The notes beneath the pieces were generated by a model. That model searched no databases, was not told the DNA's origin, and saw only the letters and a list, made by a program, of their open reading frames with translations. From the NCBI GenBank assembly GCA_050951365.1, contig JBMNIX010000009.1, positions 186,001-250,000 of the forward strand: a DNA stretch of 64,000 bases. The letters are read 5' to 3'. Position numbers and translations under genes: made by a program. This stretch comes from JAAYHG01 sp012735455. GTDB lineage: Bacteria; Bacillota; DTU030; DUMP01. Below are positions 23,418 through 31,692 of this stretch, piece by piece (position 1 is the stretch's first letter; each line of letters starts with the position of its first letter).

Positions 23418-26051
23418 TCACACCTTCTTTACCTCGTACCAATTAGGACCAACCTTGATATCCACAGAAAGGGGAACAGTCAGCTGCATCGCCTGTTCCA
23501 TCTCTTGTTTAACCAAAGAAGTGAGCTTTTTCAATTCCTCCCGCGGCGTCTCAAAAACCAACTCATCATGGACTTGCAACAACATTCGGGCAGTTAGGCT
23601 TTCGCGCTTTAGCGCAGCTGCCACCTTAAGCATAGCCACCTTGATTATGTCTGCCGCCGAACCCTGAATAGGGGTGTTCATGGCCGTACGCTCAGCAAAA
23701 GAGCGGCGCGCCCAGTTGCGACTGGTTATATCAGGCAGGTACCGTCGGCGCCCTAGTAACGTGGTTACATAGCCCGTTAAGCGGGCTTGTTCTACCACAC
23801 GTTTCATGTAGTCGCGTACGCCTTGATAACGGTTAAAGTAGCCTTCGATGTACGCACGGGCCTCCCCCCGGGAGACACCCGTATTTTTTGCCAGACCAAA
23901 GTCACTGATGCCATAAATAATACCAAAGTTCACCGCCTTAGCCCTGCCACGCAATTCGGCCGTAACCTCCGTCATGGGAACATGGAAAATCTCGGCGGCC
24001 GTTCGGGTGTGGATATCCTCTTTATTGATAAAAGCCTCCTGCAGCACCGGGTCCGCCGCCATGTGCGCCAGCACCCTGAGTTCAATTTGGGAGTAATCAG
24101 CTGCCAGAATCAGCCAATCGGGGTGAGTAGGGACAAAAGCCTGGCGTAAGCGGCGCCCCAGTTCTAATCGGATGGGAATATTCTGCAGGTTAGGTTCCAC
24201 ACTGCTTAATCTCCCGGTGGCGGTAACAGTCTGGGTAAAGGTAGTGTGGATCCGGCCTGTTGCGGGATTGATTTGCCCACCCATAGCATCCACGTAGGTG
24301 GACTTGAGCTTGGCTAACTGACGATGCTCCAGGATCTTTTCTACTACTGGGTGTGCCACACTTAGCTCCTCTAATACCTCTGCATCTGTGGAATAACCGG
24401 TCTTAGTTTTCTTCTTAGCAGGCAGGCCAAGTTTTTCAAAAAGGATTACACCCAGCTGTCGGGGTGAGTTAAGGTTAAACTCCTCTCCCACCAAAGAAAA
24501 GACTTCCTCTTCCAGTTCCTGCATGCGCTCGCCAATACTCTGACCCATACTAAACAGCTTATCTTTGTCCACCTTGATGCCCAACTGCTCCATGGCAGCC
24601 AATACCCGGGCCAAGGGCAGTTCCACCTGACTGTAAAGAGGCCAGATTTCATCTGTCTTAAGGTTTTTCTCTAAGCTCGCCCACAGAAGCGGCAGCACCT
24701 GCACCCAAGCCGCAAGGACCTGCTCTGCCTCTTGGTCAGGCGCTCCAGCGCCTTTCTTTACGTTTGGCAAAGACGGTACATCCTGGTTCAGGTACTCTTT
24801 CACCAGCCGAGAGAAACCGCGGCCATCGGCGCTCGGATTAAGGAGATAACCCGCCAAGAGGGCATCTCCAATGACGCCCCTCAAGGATATTCCCCCAGCC
24901 GCCAAGACTTTGTAGGTAGCCTTGACATCGTAAGTGACCTTGGTCACCCGTTCATCCTCAAGTACAGCCTTCAGTCCTGGAACAACCAACCGCCAGGGGA
25001 CGTATACTGCCTCTTGGGCAAGAGAACAAGCTAGTCCGAGTGGCTCGCATCCGTTGCCCATCTGAATGAGAAAAGCTAAAAACCCGCCCTCCCTAACCTG
25101 AGCAGCTAGCCGCGTCACCTCTTCCAGGGATTTCAGGCGCCTGGAATCAGTCGCTGGTACACAAGTTAAAACAGTGGACATCCCGGCGGCTTCCGGGTAA
25201 AGGCGTTCCAAGAGACTGATGAATTGTAAACTTCGAAACAAGGGTTCGACCTGGGCTAAAGGCGGTTTAACAAAGCGGCAGGCATCCCAGTTGATTTCCA
25301 ACGGAACATCACAGCGTATGCGGGCCAGGTCCTGGCTTAGAAACGCCTTTTCACGGTTTTCTACAAGAAGCCTGCGCCATCGCTCCCTAATCTCGTCCAG
25401 GTGGCCGTAGATGCCCTCCAGGGAGCCGTACTCACCAAGTAAAATTACAGCTGTCTTGGGGCCAATGCCAGGCACCCCGGGAATATTGTCCGAAGTATCG
25501 CCGGTTAAGGCCTTAAAATCCACGACCTGTTCGGGCAAAACCCCCAACTTCTCCTTAACACCAGCTGGATCCAACCGTTCGAGATCGGTAATGCCCCGGC
25601 GGGTCAGCATGACCATGGTTTCAGCGTCCACAAGCTGCAGTACATCCCTGTCGCCGGTAACAAGAACCGGCTTTAAACCAGCGTCCTTGGCTTTTGCCGC
25701 CAGGGTGCCTAGGAGATCGTCCGCTTCAAATCCAGCCGCCTCAAAGTATGGGATACCAAAAGCGCTAAGTACCTCACGGCAGAGATCAAACTGTGAAACA
25801 AGGTCCTCCGGGACCTTGTCACGTTGAGCCTTGTACTGGTCGTACAGATCATTTCTAAAAGTAGTCTCGGCCTTATCAAAGGCAACAGCCAGATAATCCG
25901 GCCGTTCCTGTTCCACTAGGCGTACCAGCATCATGGTAAAGCCATAGACGGCGTTAGTCTGTTGTCCATCTGCGGTAGCCAGAGGTGGGAGAGCGTGGTA
26001 AGCACGGTGTATTAAGCTGTTGCCATCTACTAAAATAACCTCTCCTTGCAC
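23418..26051 (-). CDS. polA: DNA polymerase I, proofreading domain apparently inactive
   Basis: PolA fills gaps and removes RNA primers. The 877-residue product has an N-terminal 5' nuclease domain (LVDGNSLIHRAYHALPPL, FEADDLLGTLA, LTGDTSDNIPGVPGIGPKTA), a central exonuclease-like domain, and a family A polymerase domain. The polymerase domain shows AADYSQIELRVLAHMA, the O helix RGRAKAVNFGIIYG, and LLQVHDELVFE. The central domain lacks the Exo I DxE (the site reads AFLIQMG) and the Exo III YxxxD. Proofreading is therefore probably absent, as in Bacillus Pol I. The GTG start at 26051 follows AGAGGTG. Confidence 0.97.
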   Translation of the reverse strand: MQGEVILVDGNSLIHRAYHALPPLATADGQQTNAVYGFTMMLVRLVEQERPDYLAVAFDKAETTFRNDLYDQYKAQRDKVPEDLVSQFDLCREVLSAFGIPYFEAAGFEADDLLGTLAAKAKDAGLKPVLVTGDRDVLQLVDAETMVMLTRRGITDLERLDPAGVKEKLGVLPEQVVDFKALTGDTSDNIPGVPGIGPKTAVILLGEYGSLEGIYGHLDEIRERWRRLLVENREKAFLSQDLARIRCDVPLEINWDACRFVKPPLAQVEPLFRSLQFISLLERLYPEAAGMSTVLTCVPATDSRRLKSLEEVTRLAAQVREGGFLAFLIQMGNGCEPLGLACSLAQEAVYVPWRLVVPGLKAVLEDERVTKVTYDVKATYKVLAAGGISLRGVIGDALLAGYLLNPSADGRGFSRLVKEYLNQDVPSLPNVKKGAGAPDQEAEQVLAAWVQVLPLLWASLEKNLKTDEIWPLYSQVELPLARVLAAMEQLGIKVDKDKLFSMGQSIGERMQELEEEVFSLVGEEFNLNSPRQLGVILFEKLGLPAKKKTKTGYSTDAEVLEELSVAHPVVEKILEHRQLAKLKSTYVDAMGGQINPATGRIHTTFTQTVTATGRLSSVEPNLQNIPIRLELGRRLRQAFVPTHPDWLILAADYSQIELRVLAHMAADPVLQEAFINKEDIHTRTAAEIFHVPMTEVTAELRGRAKAVNFGIIYGISDFGLAKNTGVSRGEARAYIEGYFNRYQGVRDYMKRVVEQARLTGYVTTLLGRRRYLPDITSRNWARRSFAERTAMNTPIQGSAADIIKVAMLKVAAALKRESLTARMLLQVHDELVFETPREELKKLTSLVKQEMEQAMQLTVPLSVDIKVGPNWYEVKKV

Positions 26052-26182
26052 AAGGTAACACCTCTTCCTAAGAAAAACCTACCCATTTCCTAGTATTGTA
26101 TCACATATTGCCATTTACTGCCCTCGGAACAAGAAACGTTTCTGTAAGAGAGATCCTCTTTGTCTGGGTTGTTCGTTTGGTG

Positions 26183-26941
26183 TTAGCCTACACTGGGAAC
26201 AGTTGGAGAGCCAGTTATGACCGGTTCAAAAAGAGCAACCTGCCGCTTACCTATTTTAAGAAACTGAACGCGCGTAAAGCGCTTATGTTGAAGGTGTTGC
26301 TTCTTGTCAGCTACTATGGCTACAACAGAGCAGGTGAGATCAAGTACTTGGTAGATGTTATCAAACAATGCTCTTATGGGGTCTTCGCTCTGGCTTTGCC
26401 ACTGGACCAAGTTACCGTATGGAAGATCGGTTATAACAATATTGGCATTCCTGACAGGAACTTGGCTGCTAACCAGGGTGATATCGTGCTGAAAGCACGT
26501 ACAGCTCAGGGGCGTGTTCGAAACCGCTTTCAAGAGATGCTCTATACTGGACAGGGCTTCCAGATGAGATTCTTTCCCATACTCCTGAACATATTGAGAG
26601 AGCTCCTCTTTTCTTTGCAGCAAGCCTCTTGGGGTTAGCAAGGAGAGGTTCTTTCTGGCAATCTCCAGAATCTGAGAATCAAGGTCGGACCCAATCAATT
26701 CCCCAATCGAGGTTCGGTGCAAAAAGCCAATGACCGTTAGTAGATAGGCACCACCGCAACAAGGATCATAGACTATATACGGTCCTTGGCACCCCTTTTG
26801 TTGCAAGAGAGCAAAGCAACGCTGAGCTATTTCACTGGCCAACCGAACAGGGAAGGCAGTCATGCGGGGTGCGTGGTACAACACACGGCCGCTAGATAAA
26901 TGACGGAAGTCTCTTCTGGTTATCTCGAACCGATACTTCAT
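26183..26941 (-). CDS. AviRa-like 23S rRNA methyltransferase
   Basis: AviRa of Streptomyces viridochromogenes methylates a guanine in 23S rRNA helix 91 (G2535) and gives resistance to the orthosomycin avilamycin. This 252-residue product follows AviRa block by block: MTAFPVRLASEIAQRCFALL, the SAM-binding VYDPCCGGAYLLTVIGFLHR, GSDLDSQILEIARKNLSLL, FGKxSxLEA-like YGKESHLEAL, and the catalytic motif VITDLPYGNLVQW. The ATG follows GGGAGAG. It stands alone between polA and the anti-sigma gene, with normal-looking composition. Similarity is judged by recall, so the target base is an inference. Confidence 0.82.
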   Translation of the reverse strand: MKYRFEITRRDFRHLSSGRVLYHAPRMTAFPVRLASEIAQRCFALLQQKGCQGPYIVYDPCCGGAYLLTVIGFLHRTSIGELIGSDLDSQILEIARKNLSLLTPRGLLQRKEELSQYVQEYGKESHLEALSSIEHLLKAVSNTPLSCTCFQHDITLVSSQVPVRNANIVITDLPYGNLVQWQSQSEDPIRALFDNIYQVLDLTCSVVAIVADKKQHLQHKRFTRVQFLKIGKRQVALFEPVITGSPTVPSVG

Positions 26942-27194
26942 ATACTAACTCTCTCCCTGTGCTCTTAATACATAGCGAAGTAAACAAATGTCTACAACTT
27001 GACTGAACAGGTTGGCTTTAGAATAAGATTTGGGCTTTTGTTTGTCAAATCAGCCCACTAAAGAGCATGTTGACCAGAAAACGCGAGCCCCTCTGCTGCT
27101 GGCAACGAACGCATTGGTCGCCGATATCGCAGTAGAAGGGCTTCTTAGTTGATCATGGCAGACTCTTTATCTCGCCAGATCGTTAGCTTCTTTC

Positions 27195-28448
27195 TTATTT
27201 CGGTCGGGGCCGAAAGCGCCGCAGCAACCACCAAACTAGGCCAAATACTAGAATACCGATCAGAATAAAGGGCAACGAAGCGGCCAACATTACCACAGTG
27301 TTGGAGAGGAAATCCAAGACAGCATTGATGCTGGCAGTAACAGCCTCCCGCACACGGGCAACCAAACGCGTAAGATTAAAACCCTTAACGGTTGTCACTG
27401 GCTGCGGCCTTTCCTCGAGCTCTACATTGAGCGTCGCCAGGTTCACCCTGTTATCCAGGTACTTTATCCGTCCTGAAAGTACCTCAATCTCGCCCCGTAT
27501 CCTCTCCAGCTGCGCCTCTACCTTCAGAATATCATCCACTGTTTCCGCTCGCTCCAGGATGTCCAGCAGACGCTCCTCTTGGCGTTCCAGGTTGCGCCGG
27601 CGCGCATCAACATCCAGGTATTCCTCAGTCACGTTCTGCCCTTCGATGTTTCTCTGTTCCAGCTCTCCCAGCCCTTGCACCCTATCCAGTACATCTTCAA
27701 AGGCTGCAGCGGGTACTCGCACAGTGTAATTAGCGCTGCGCCAGTTGGTACCCCGGCGCAGGTGTGAGTTTTGGATAAACCCACCCTGCTCCTGTACCAA
27801 ACGCGTCAATTCATCTGCGGCAATATCTAATTCTTCTACCCGAATCACTAGGTGAGCCGTCTTAATCACCATGCGTTCCGCTATCTCTTCTTCTGCCATA
27901 GCCATCTGGACCTCAGGCAACTGCGGGCCAAAAGCCCGCTCCTTAGGTGCTACCATCAGTCGTTCTGGTTCCGCAGCCGTATCAAAGACTTGTGGCTGGG
28001 CCATTTCCGGCACGGCCGCTGGCGCCATTGGCGCTTCCGCGGACGACCCCGATCCCGCCAGGCTGCTGGTCTTGTGCCGGTCAAGATTGAGGACACCCTG
28101 CCCCAACGCCAGAGCTACAACCAGAGCTACAGCAACAGCTACGCCACCGAGTGGTCGCAGTGCAAGGCTGTTCAAGAAAGCACGGAAAACCTCACGCAAA
28201 CCCTTGCGTGCACTTTCCTGGCCGGCCTTTAGCTCATGTACACGGCTCATAATAAGCCCTGTAAGCTCAGGCGGCGGCTCCACCGGTTCAAGGGAATGAA
28301 GGAGCCCCGCCGTCTCTTCTAGGGAAGATAGCTCTGTCAGGCAGGCGGGACAAGTGTCCACGTGGGCTGCAATTTCCCTCATTTCGTTCGCTGCCAGTTC
28401 GCCATCCAAGTAAGCGGAGAGCTTATCTTCTACGGTCTTGCAGTCCAT
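27195..28448 (-). CDS. Membrane-anchored zinc-finger anti-sigma factor with DUF4349 domain
   Basis: The N-terminus is a ZAS-type anti-sigma domain with the zinc ligands in HVDTCPACLTEL. One TM segment (GGVAVAVALVVALALGQGVL) follows near residue 115. Then comes an extracytoplasmic DUF4349 domain with VIKTAHLVIRVEEL, NVTEEYLDVDARRRNLERQE and a long coiled coil, and a second TM near the C-terminus (LPFILIGILVFGLVWWLL). The 417-residue reading starts at ATG 28448 after AGGGGGAAGG. It lies 14 bases after the ECF sigma factor, its likely partner. DUF4349 outside the membrane may be the sensor. Confidence 0.88.
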   Translation of the reverse strand: MDCKTVEDKLSAYLDGELAANEMREIAAHVDTCPACLTELSSLEETAGLLHSLEPVEPPPELTGLIMSRVHELKAGQESARKGLREVFRAFLNSLALRPLGGVAVAVALVVALALGQGVLNLDRHKTSSLAGSGSSAEAPMAPAAVPEMAQPQVFDTAAEPERLMVAPKERAFGPQLPEVQMAMAEEEIAERMVIKTAHLVIRVEELDIAADELTRLVQEQGGFIQNSHLRRGTNWRSANYTVRVPAAAFEDVLDRVQGLGELEQRNIEGQNVTEEYLDVDARRRNLERQEERLLDILERAETVDDILKVEAQLERIRGEIEVLSGRIKYLDNRVNLATLNVELEERPQPVTTVKGFNLTRLVARVREAVTASINAVLDFLSNTVVMLAASLPFILIGILVFGLVWWLLRRFRPRPK

Positions 28449-28462
28449 GCCCCTTCCCCCTC

Positions 28463-29056
28463 TCAACCGTTATAGACGCAGTCGGTAAGGAAAAGTTCCC
28501 GTTCGGCACGCAGTTTGTCCCTGAGCGTCCGTCGTGCCCGGTTGAGACGGGACTTCACCGTACCCAGCGAACAGCCGAGAACTTGTGCCATCTCTTCATA
28601 AGACAGTCCTTGTATATCTCTTAGCACCACAGCTGTTTTTTGCTCCAAAGGTAGGGCTGCAATTAGTTCCTGCAGGCGCGCCAAGGAAGCCCGGCGCAGA
28701 GAAAGCTCCGCCGGACCAGGATCGCTGGAAGTAACCTCCCTAGGTGGCTGCTCTCCTGACAGGGAGGCATCCAGGGAAACCTGCGGACGACGCCCGCGGC
28801 GTCTAAGCTCATCCAGACACAGGTTGTTGGCGATGCGGTAGACCCAGGTGGAAAAGCTCGCTTCGCCGCGGAACGCAGGAAGCTTGACATAGACGCGACA
28901 AAAAACCTCCTGGGTCAAATCGCTCGCATCCTCTGGGTTGCCCAGAAGGCGGTAGGCCAGATTATAAATCTTAGCCTGGTAGCGCTCTACCAGGAGCCGG
29001 AAAGCCTCCTCGCTCCCTTGACGGCTTTGACGCACGAGAGCCTCATCTGGAACCAT
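28463..29056 (-). CDS. ECF-type RNA polymerase sigma factor (SigW/RpoE group)
   Basis: The 197-residue product has region 2 (YNLAYRLLGNPEDASDLTQEVFCRVYVKLP and FSTWVYRIANNLCLDELRRR) and region 4 (LPLEQKTAVVLRDIQGLSYEEMAQVLGCSLGTVKSRLNRAR), with no region 3, which is the ECF layout. The ATG follows GGGGAGG. The zinc-finger anti-sigma factor lies directly downstream. It is divergent from the antiporter operon. An 11-base direct repeat unit (ACAGAGACTC at 29073-29082 and 29084-29093) lies in its leader. Confidence 0.94.
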   Translation of the reverse strand: MVPDEALVRQSRQGSEEAFRLLVERYQAKIYNLAYRLLGNPEDASDLTQEVFCRVYVKLPAFRGEASFSTWVYRIANNLCLDELRRRGRRPQVSLDASLSGEQPPREVTSSDPGPAELSLRRASLARLQELIAALPLEQKTAVVLRDIQGLSYEEMAQVLGCSLGTVKSRLNRARRTLRDKLRAERELFLTDCVYNG

Positions 29057-29200
29057 CCCCTAACCTCCCCCCACAGAGACTCAACAGAGACTCTGCTTTA
29101 TTTCAACTTGAGCAGCGAAAACTCCTGCTGGAAGACAAATCCAATATCGAGAAACGTTCATGGTTGCTATAGCAAACCCTTATCTTATTTGGGGGAGGAT

Positions 29201-29227
29201 TGAAACAAATAACCGTCGAATGTCGAT
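29201..29227 (+). promoter_or_regulatory. Possible ECF-type promoter upstream of the antiporter operon
   Basis: TGAAAC (29201-29206) is the classic ECF -35 sequence and CGAT (29224-29227) lies 17 bases downstream, where a CGTA/CGTC-like -10 would be. The adjacent divergent ECF sigma gene makes it attractive, but the -10 match is weak. Confidence 0.3.
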
Positions 29228-29285
29228 TAAGTTGGCAGCGAAGGAATATCCGCCCTATACCCTGCCTATTACCAAGGGGGCTATC

Positions 29286-29813
29286 ATGAAAACCATCATT
29301 CTCCAAGATGATTCCGAACACAATCTGCTTTATTCCCTGTTTAGGCCTTTGGCCTGGAGTACCTCCTGTCTTCTTTTTTGGCTGGCCCTTGCTTGGGCGT
29401 TTGACTGGCAGCACGTCTTGAGTGGCCTTGTCGTCATATTGTTTCTACTGATAATGTGGCAGCGATTTGTCCCAAAGGTTATTCTGGATCCCTCCATCCC
29501 GCTTGTCGCAGTCCAGTACGGCTTGTTGCTGGCCTGGGAAGTTGTTAAGGCTAACATCCATGTGGCCCTCATCGTGCTTAACCCCACCCTTAAGATTTCC
29601 CCTGCTTTTACACGGGTAGCTGTTCCAGACCTTACTCCTAAACTCCTTACTGTATTGGCCAATTCCATCACCCTTACCCCGGGAACGTTAACAGTAGATA
29701 TTGAAAAAGACACCTTTCTGCTACATATCCTCACCCAAGAACCGGCTTTTAGTCTTGAGAAATGGAGTCTCACCCGGCTTCTCCTGCGCCTTAGGAGGAG
29801 GTGTCAAAGCTGA
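29286..29813 (+). CDS. mrpE: Na+/H+ antiporter subunit MrpE/MnhE-like (MbhA position)
   Basis: This is a small membrane subunit of Mrp-type antiporters. The 175-residue product has two or three N-terminal TM helices (STSCLLFWLALAWAFDW, SGLVVILFLLIMWQRF), then the family stretch LLAWEVVKANIHVALIVLNP, and a cytoplasmic domain with TPKLLTVLANSITLTPGTL. The ATG at 29286 follows AAGGGGG; the frame extends upstream to 29160 without support. First gene of an 11-gene operon whose order E-F-G-(MbhD)-(MbhE)-B-C-D matches archaeal Mbh A-H. Confidence 0.9.
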   Translation: MKTIILQDDSEHNLLYSLFRPLAWSTSCLLFWLALAWAFDWQHVLSGLVVILFLLIMWQRFVPKVILDPSIPLVAVQYGLLLAWEVVKANIHVALIVLNPTLKISPAFTRVAVPDLTPKLLTVLANSITLTPGTLTVDIEKDTFLLHILTQEPAFSLEKWSLTRLLLRLRRRCQS

Positions 29814-30088
29814 TTGGCTTATTTGAGGCTGGTGCCCTTGTCTTGGTCTCCTTTATCTTTGCTTGCCTGTACCGCGCCTACCGGGGCCCCACCGCAGCAG
29901 ACCGTGTGGTGGCGGTAAACGTTATAGGAACCAAGGCCGTTATGCTCCTTGTTCTGGTATCGGCCTTTAGCCAGGAAGATTTTTTTCTCGATGTAGCCCT
30001 GGTTTATGCCCTAATCAGCTTCCTGGCTACCGTTTGCCTCTCTCGGCTCGTGCTGATTCAAAAACGCCGCTGGGGGGAATGGCAATGA
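29801..30088 (+). CDS. mrpF: Antiporter subunit MrpF/MnhF (MbhB position)
   Basis: A 95-residue three-helix subunit. The conserved core is ACLYRAYRGPTAADRVVAVNVIGTKAV, with DVALVYALISFLATVCL in the last helix. It starts at a GTG inside the end of mrpE, with AGGAGG just upstream, and overlaps mrpG by four bases. Confidence 0.93.
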   Translation: MSKLIGLFEAGALVLVSFIFACLYRAYRGPTAADRVVAVNVIGTKAVMLLVLVSAFSQEDFFLDVALVYALISFLATVCLSRLVLIQKRRWGEWQ

Positions 30089-30414
30089 TGTCCCTCCTCA
30101 TAGCCCTTCTGCTAGGAAGTGGCCTCTTTTTCTCTTTTGCCGGCACAGTAGGACTTTTACGGCTACCCGATGTCTATTGCCGCCTCCATGCCACCACCAA
30201 GTGTGACACTCTAGGCGCAGGCCTTGTACTGCTGGCTGTAATGATATCCGGACGCCCTCTTTCGCAAATCGTAAAACTGCTTCTTATTCTGATCTTCATC
30301 TGGGTAGCCAATCCTACTGCTGCCCACATCCTGGCCCGGGCTGCCTATAGCGCCGGAACGCCCCAGGTCGCGAATACTAGCCTCCTAAAGGAGGACACCC
30401 CATGCTCACTGTAA
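30085..30414 (+). CDS. mrpG: Antiporter subunit MrpG/MnhG (MbhC position)
   Basis: A 109-residue three-helix subunit with the typical GTVGLLRLPDVYCRLHATTKCDTLGAGLVLL motif and IFIWVANPTAAHILARAAY. The ATG at 30085 overlaps the mrpF stop as ATGA, and GGGGGGA supplies the ribosome site. It overlaps the next gene by 13 bases. Confidence 0.93.
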   Translation: MMSLLIALLLGSGLFFSFAGTVGLLRLPDVYCRLHATTKCDTLGAGLVLLAVMISGRPLSQIVKLLLILIFIWVANPTAAHILARAAYSAGTPQVANTSLLKEDTPCSL

Positions 30415-30641
30415 AAGCTCTGCTTCTCCTTCTGTTGATCCTTTGCGCCCTGGCTGTCAGCTTTACCCGGGATCTACTCAGCGCCGCCGTGATCTTCAGC
30501 GCCTATAGTCTTATAATGGCGACTGTCTGGCAGCAGTTGAAGGCTCCTGACATTGCCCTGGCTGAAGCCGCCATTGGCGCTGGCATCACCAGTCTGCTTT
30601 TTATTGCCACCATTGCCCGTACTCGGAGGTACGAAGAATGA
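30402..30641 (+). CDS. MbhD-like subunit (DUF4040; equals part of the MrpA C-terminus)
   Basis: A 79-residue, three-helix protein with WQQLKAPDIALAEAAIGAGI, the signature of the MbhD/DUF4040 domain. In Bacillus-type Mrp this sequence is part of the long MrpA C-terminus. Here, as in archaeal Mbh and Mbs complexes, it is a separate gene. It overlaps its neighbours on both sides (13 and 4 bases). Confidence 0.88.
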   Translation: MLTVKALLLLLLILCALAVSFTRDLLSAAVIFSAYSLIMATVWQQLKAPDIALAEAAIGAGITSLLFIATIARTRRYEE

Positions 30642-30928
30642 GACCTCTCATCCTGGCCCTTATCCTCACCTTGACCGCAGTCTGCCTGGTCTTGGTGGCT
30701 CTGGAGATGCCACCCTTGGGCAACCCAAGCGCCCCCAGTCAAGCCAGCCCTACCACAGCCTATTATAATAAGCAGGCGGTGACTGATACTGGCTGCCTCA
30801 GCCATGTAGCCGCTATAGTATGCGACTATCGTGCTTACGACACCCTGGGTGAGACAACGGTTCTTTTTACAGCTATTGCCGCCATCCTAGCCCTGAAAAA
30901 CAGTCGGGAGGGCAGCGCCGGTGAATGA
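30638..30928 (+). CDS. MbhE-like subunit (equals the end of the MrpA C-terminus)
   Basis: A 96-residue protein with an N-terminal TM helix, a short extracytoplasmic loop rich in Pro/Ser, and the conserved DYRAYDTLGETTVLFTAIAAILAL motif of MbhE and of the MrpA C-terminus. It overlaps MbhD and mrpB, pointing to coupled translation. Confidence 0.88.
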   Translation: MRPLILALILTLTAVCLVLVALEMPPLGNPSAPSQASPTTAYYNKQAVTDTGCLSHVAAIVCDYRAYDTLGETTVLFTAIAAILALKNSREGSAGE

Positions 30929-31343
30929 CCTTATCCTCAAGGAGGTAGCACGCTTTCTCTTCCCCTTTATTGAGCTTTACGGCTTCTATATCGTCTTTCA
31001 CGGGCACCTTTCTCCAGGCGGTGGTTTCGCAGGGGGTGTAGTGTGCGGTGCAGGCTTTATTCTTTACACCCTGGCACACGGCCACAAGGCCCTCTACTCC
31101 CTACTGCCACGGCATATTTGGACCTTTTGCGAAAGCGCAGGCCTTGCCTTCTTCATCTTCCTGGGATTAGTGGGCATATTTGTCGGCCGCGAGTTCCTTG
31201 CTAACTCCTCGGCCGGCTTTCCCTTAGGCCGTACCGGGGAACTGTTTTCCAGCGGACTTGTCTTCCTCCTTAACTTGGCAATTGGACTTAAGGTCGCCAG
31301 TACTGTGACCACCCTTTTTCTAAACCTAGAAGAGGAGGACTAA
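30921..31343 (+). CDS. mrpB: Antiporter subunit MrpB/MnhB (MbhF position)
   Basis: A 140-residue, four-helix subunit with FHGHLSPGGGFAGGVVCGAGFILYTLAHG, the invariant region of MnhB. GTG start at 30921 inside the previous gene. Confidence 0.93.
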   Translation: MNDLILKEVARFLFPFIELYGFYIVFHGHLSPGGGFAGGVVCGAGFILYTLAHGHKALYSLLPRHIWTFCESAGLAFFIFLGLVGIFVGREFLANSSAGFPLGRTGELFSSGLVFLLNLAIGLKVASTVTTLFLNLEEED

Positions 31344-31344
31344 C

Positions 31345-31692
31345 GTGCAAAACCTGGACTACATAGCTGCCATGCTCCTATTTGTTATTGGGCTCGCCAC
31401 CATGCTCTTTCACTCTAATCTCATTAAGAAAATCATGGGCATGAACATCATGGAAACTGCTATTTTTCTCCTCTTTATTGCCAGTGGCTATGTAACTGAC
31501 GCTAAACCTCCTATCGCCCTCGCCCCTGGCGAAGCCGCCGTGAATCCGCTGCCGCAGGCCCTTATCCTGACAGGGCTGGTGGTATCCGTCAGTATCACAG
31601 CCTACGCCCTGGCTTTAGTCCGGGACCTGTACCGCCACTTCGGCACTTTGAATGCTACCACAATCGCCCGACGTAAGGGGAGCTTTACATGA
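31345..31692 (+). CDS. mrpC: Antiporter subunit MrpC/MnhC, NuoK-like (MbhG position)
   Basis: A 115-residue, three-helix NuoK homologue with LIKKIMGMNIMETAIFLLF and DPLPQ-like VNPLPQALILTGLVVSVSITAYALAL. It keeps the membrane glutamate in METAIF. GTG start two bases after mrpB; it overlaps the next gene by four bases. Confidence 0.93.
   Translation: MQNLDYIAAMLLFVIGLATMLFHSNLIKKIMGMNIMETAIFLLFIASGYVTDAKPPIALAPGEAAVNPLPQALILTGLVVSVSITAYALALVRDLYRHFGTLNATTIARRKGSFT

Noticed and set aside
26942..27194. 253-base gap between the AviRa-like gene and the anti-sigma gene
   Set aside because: No supported small gene, hairpin terminator or promoter could be recognised.
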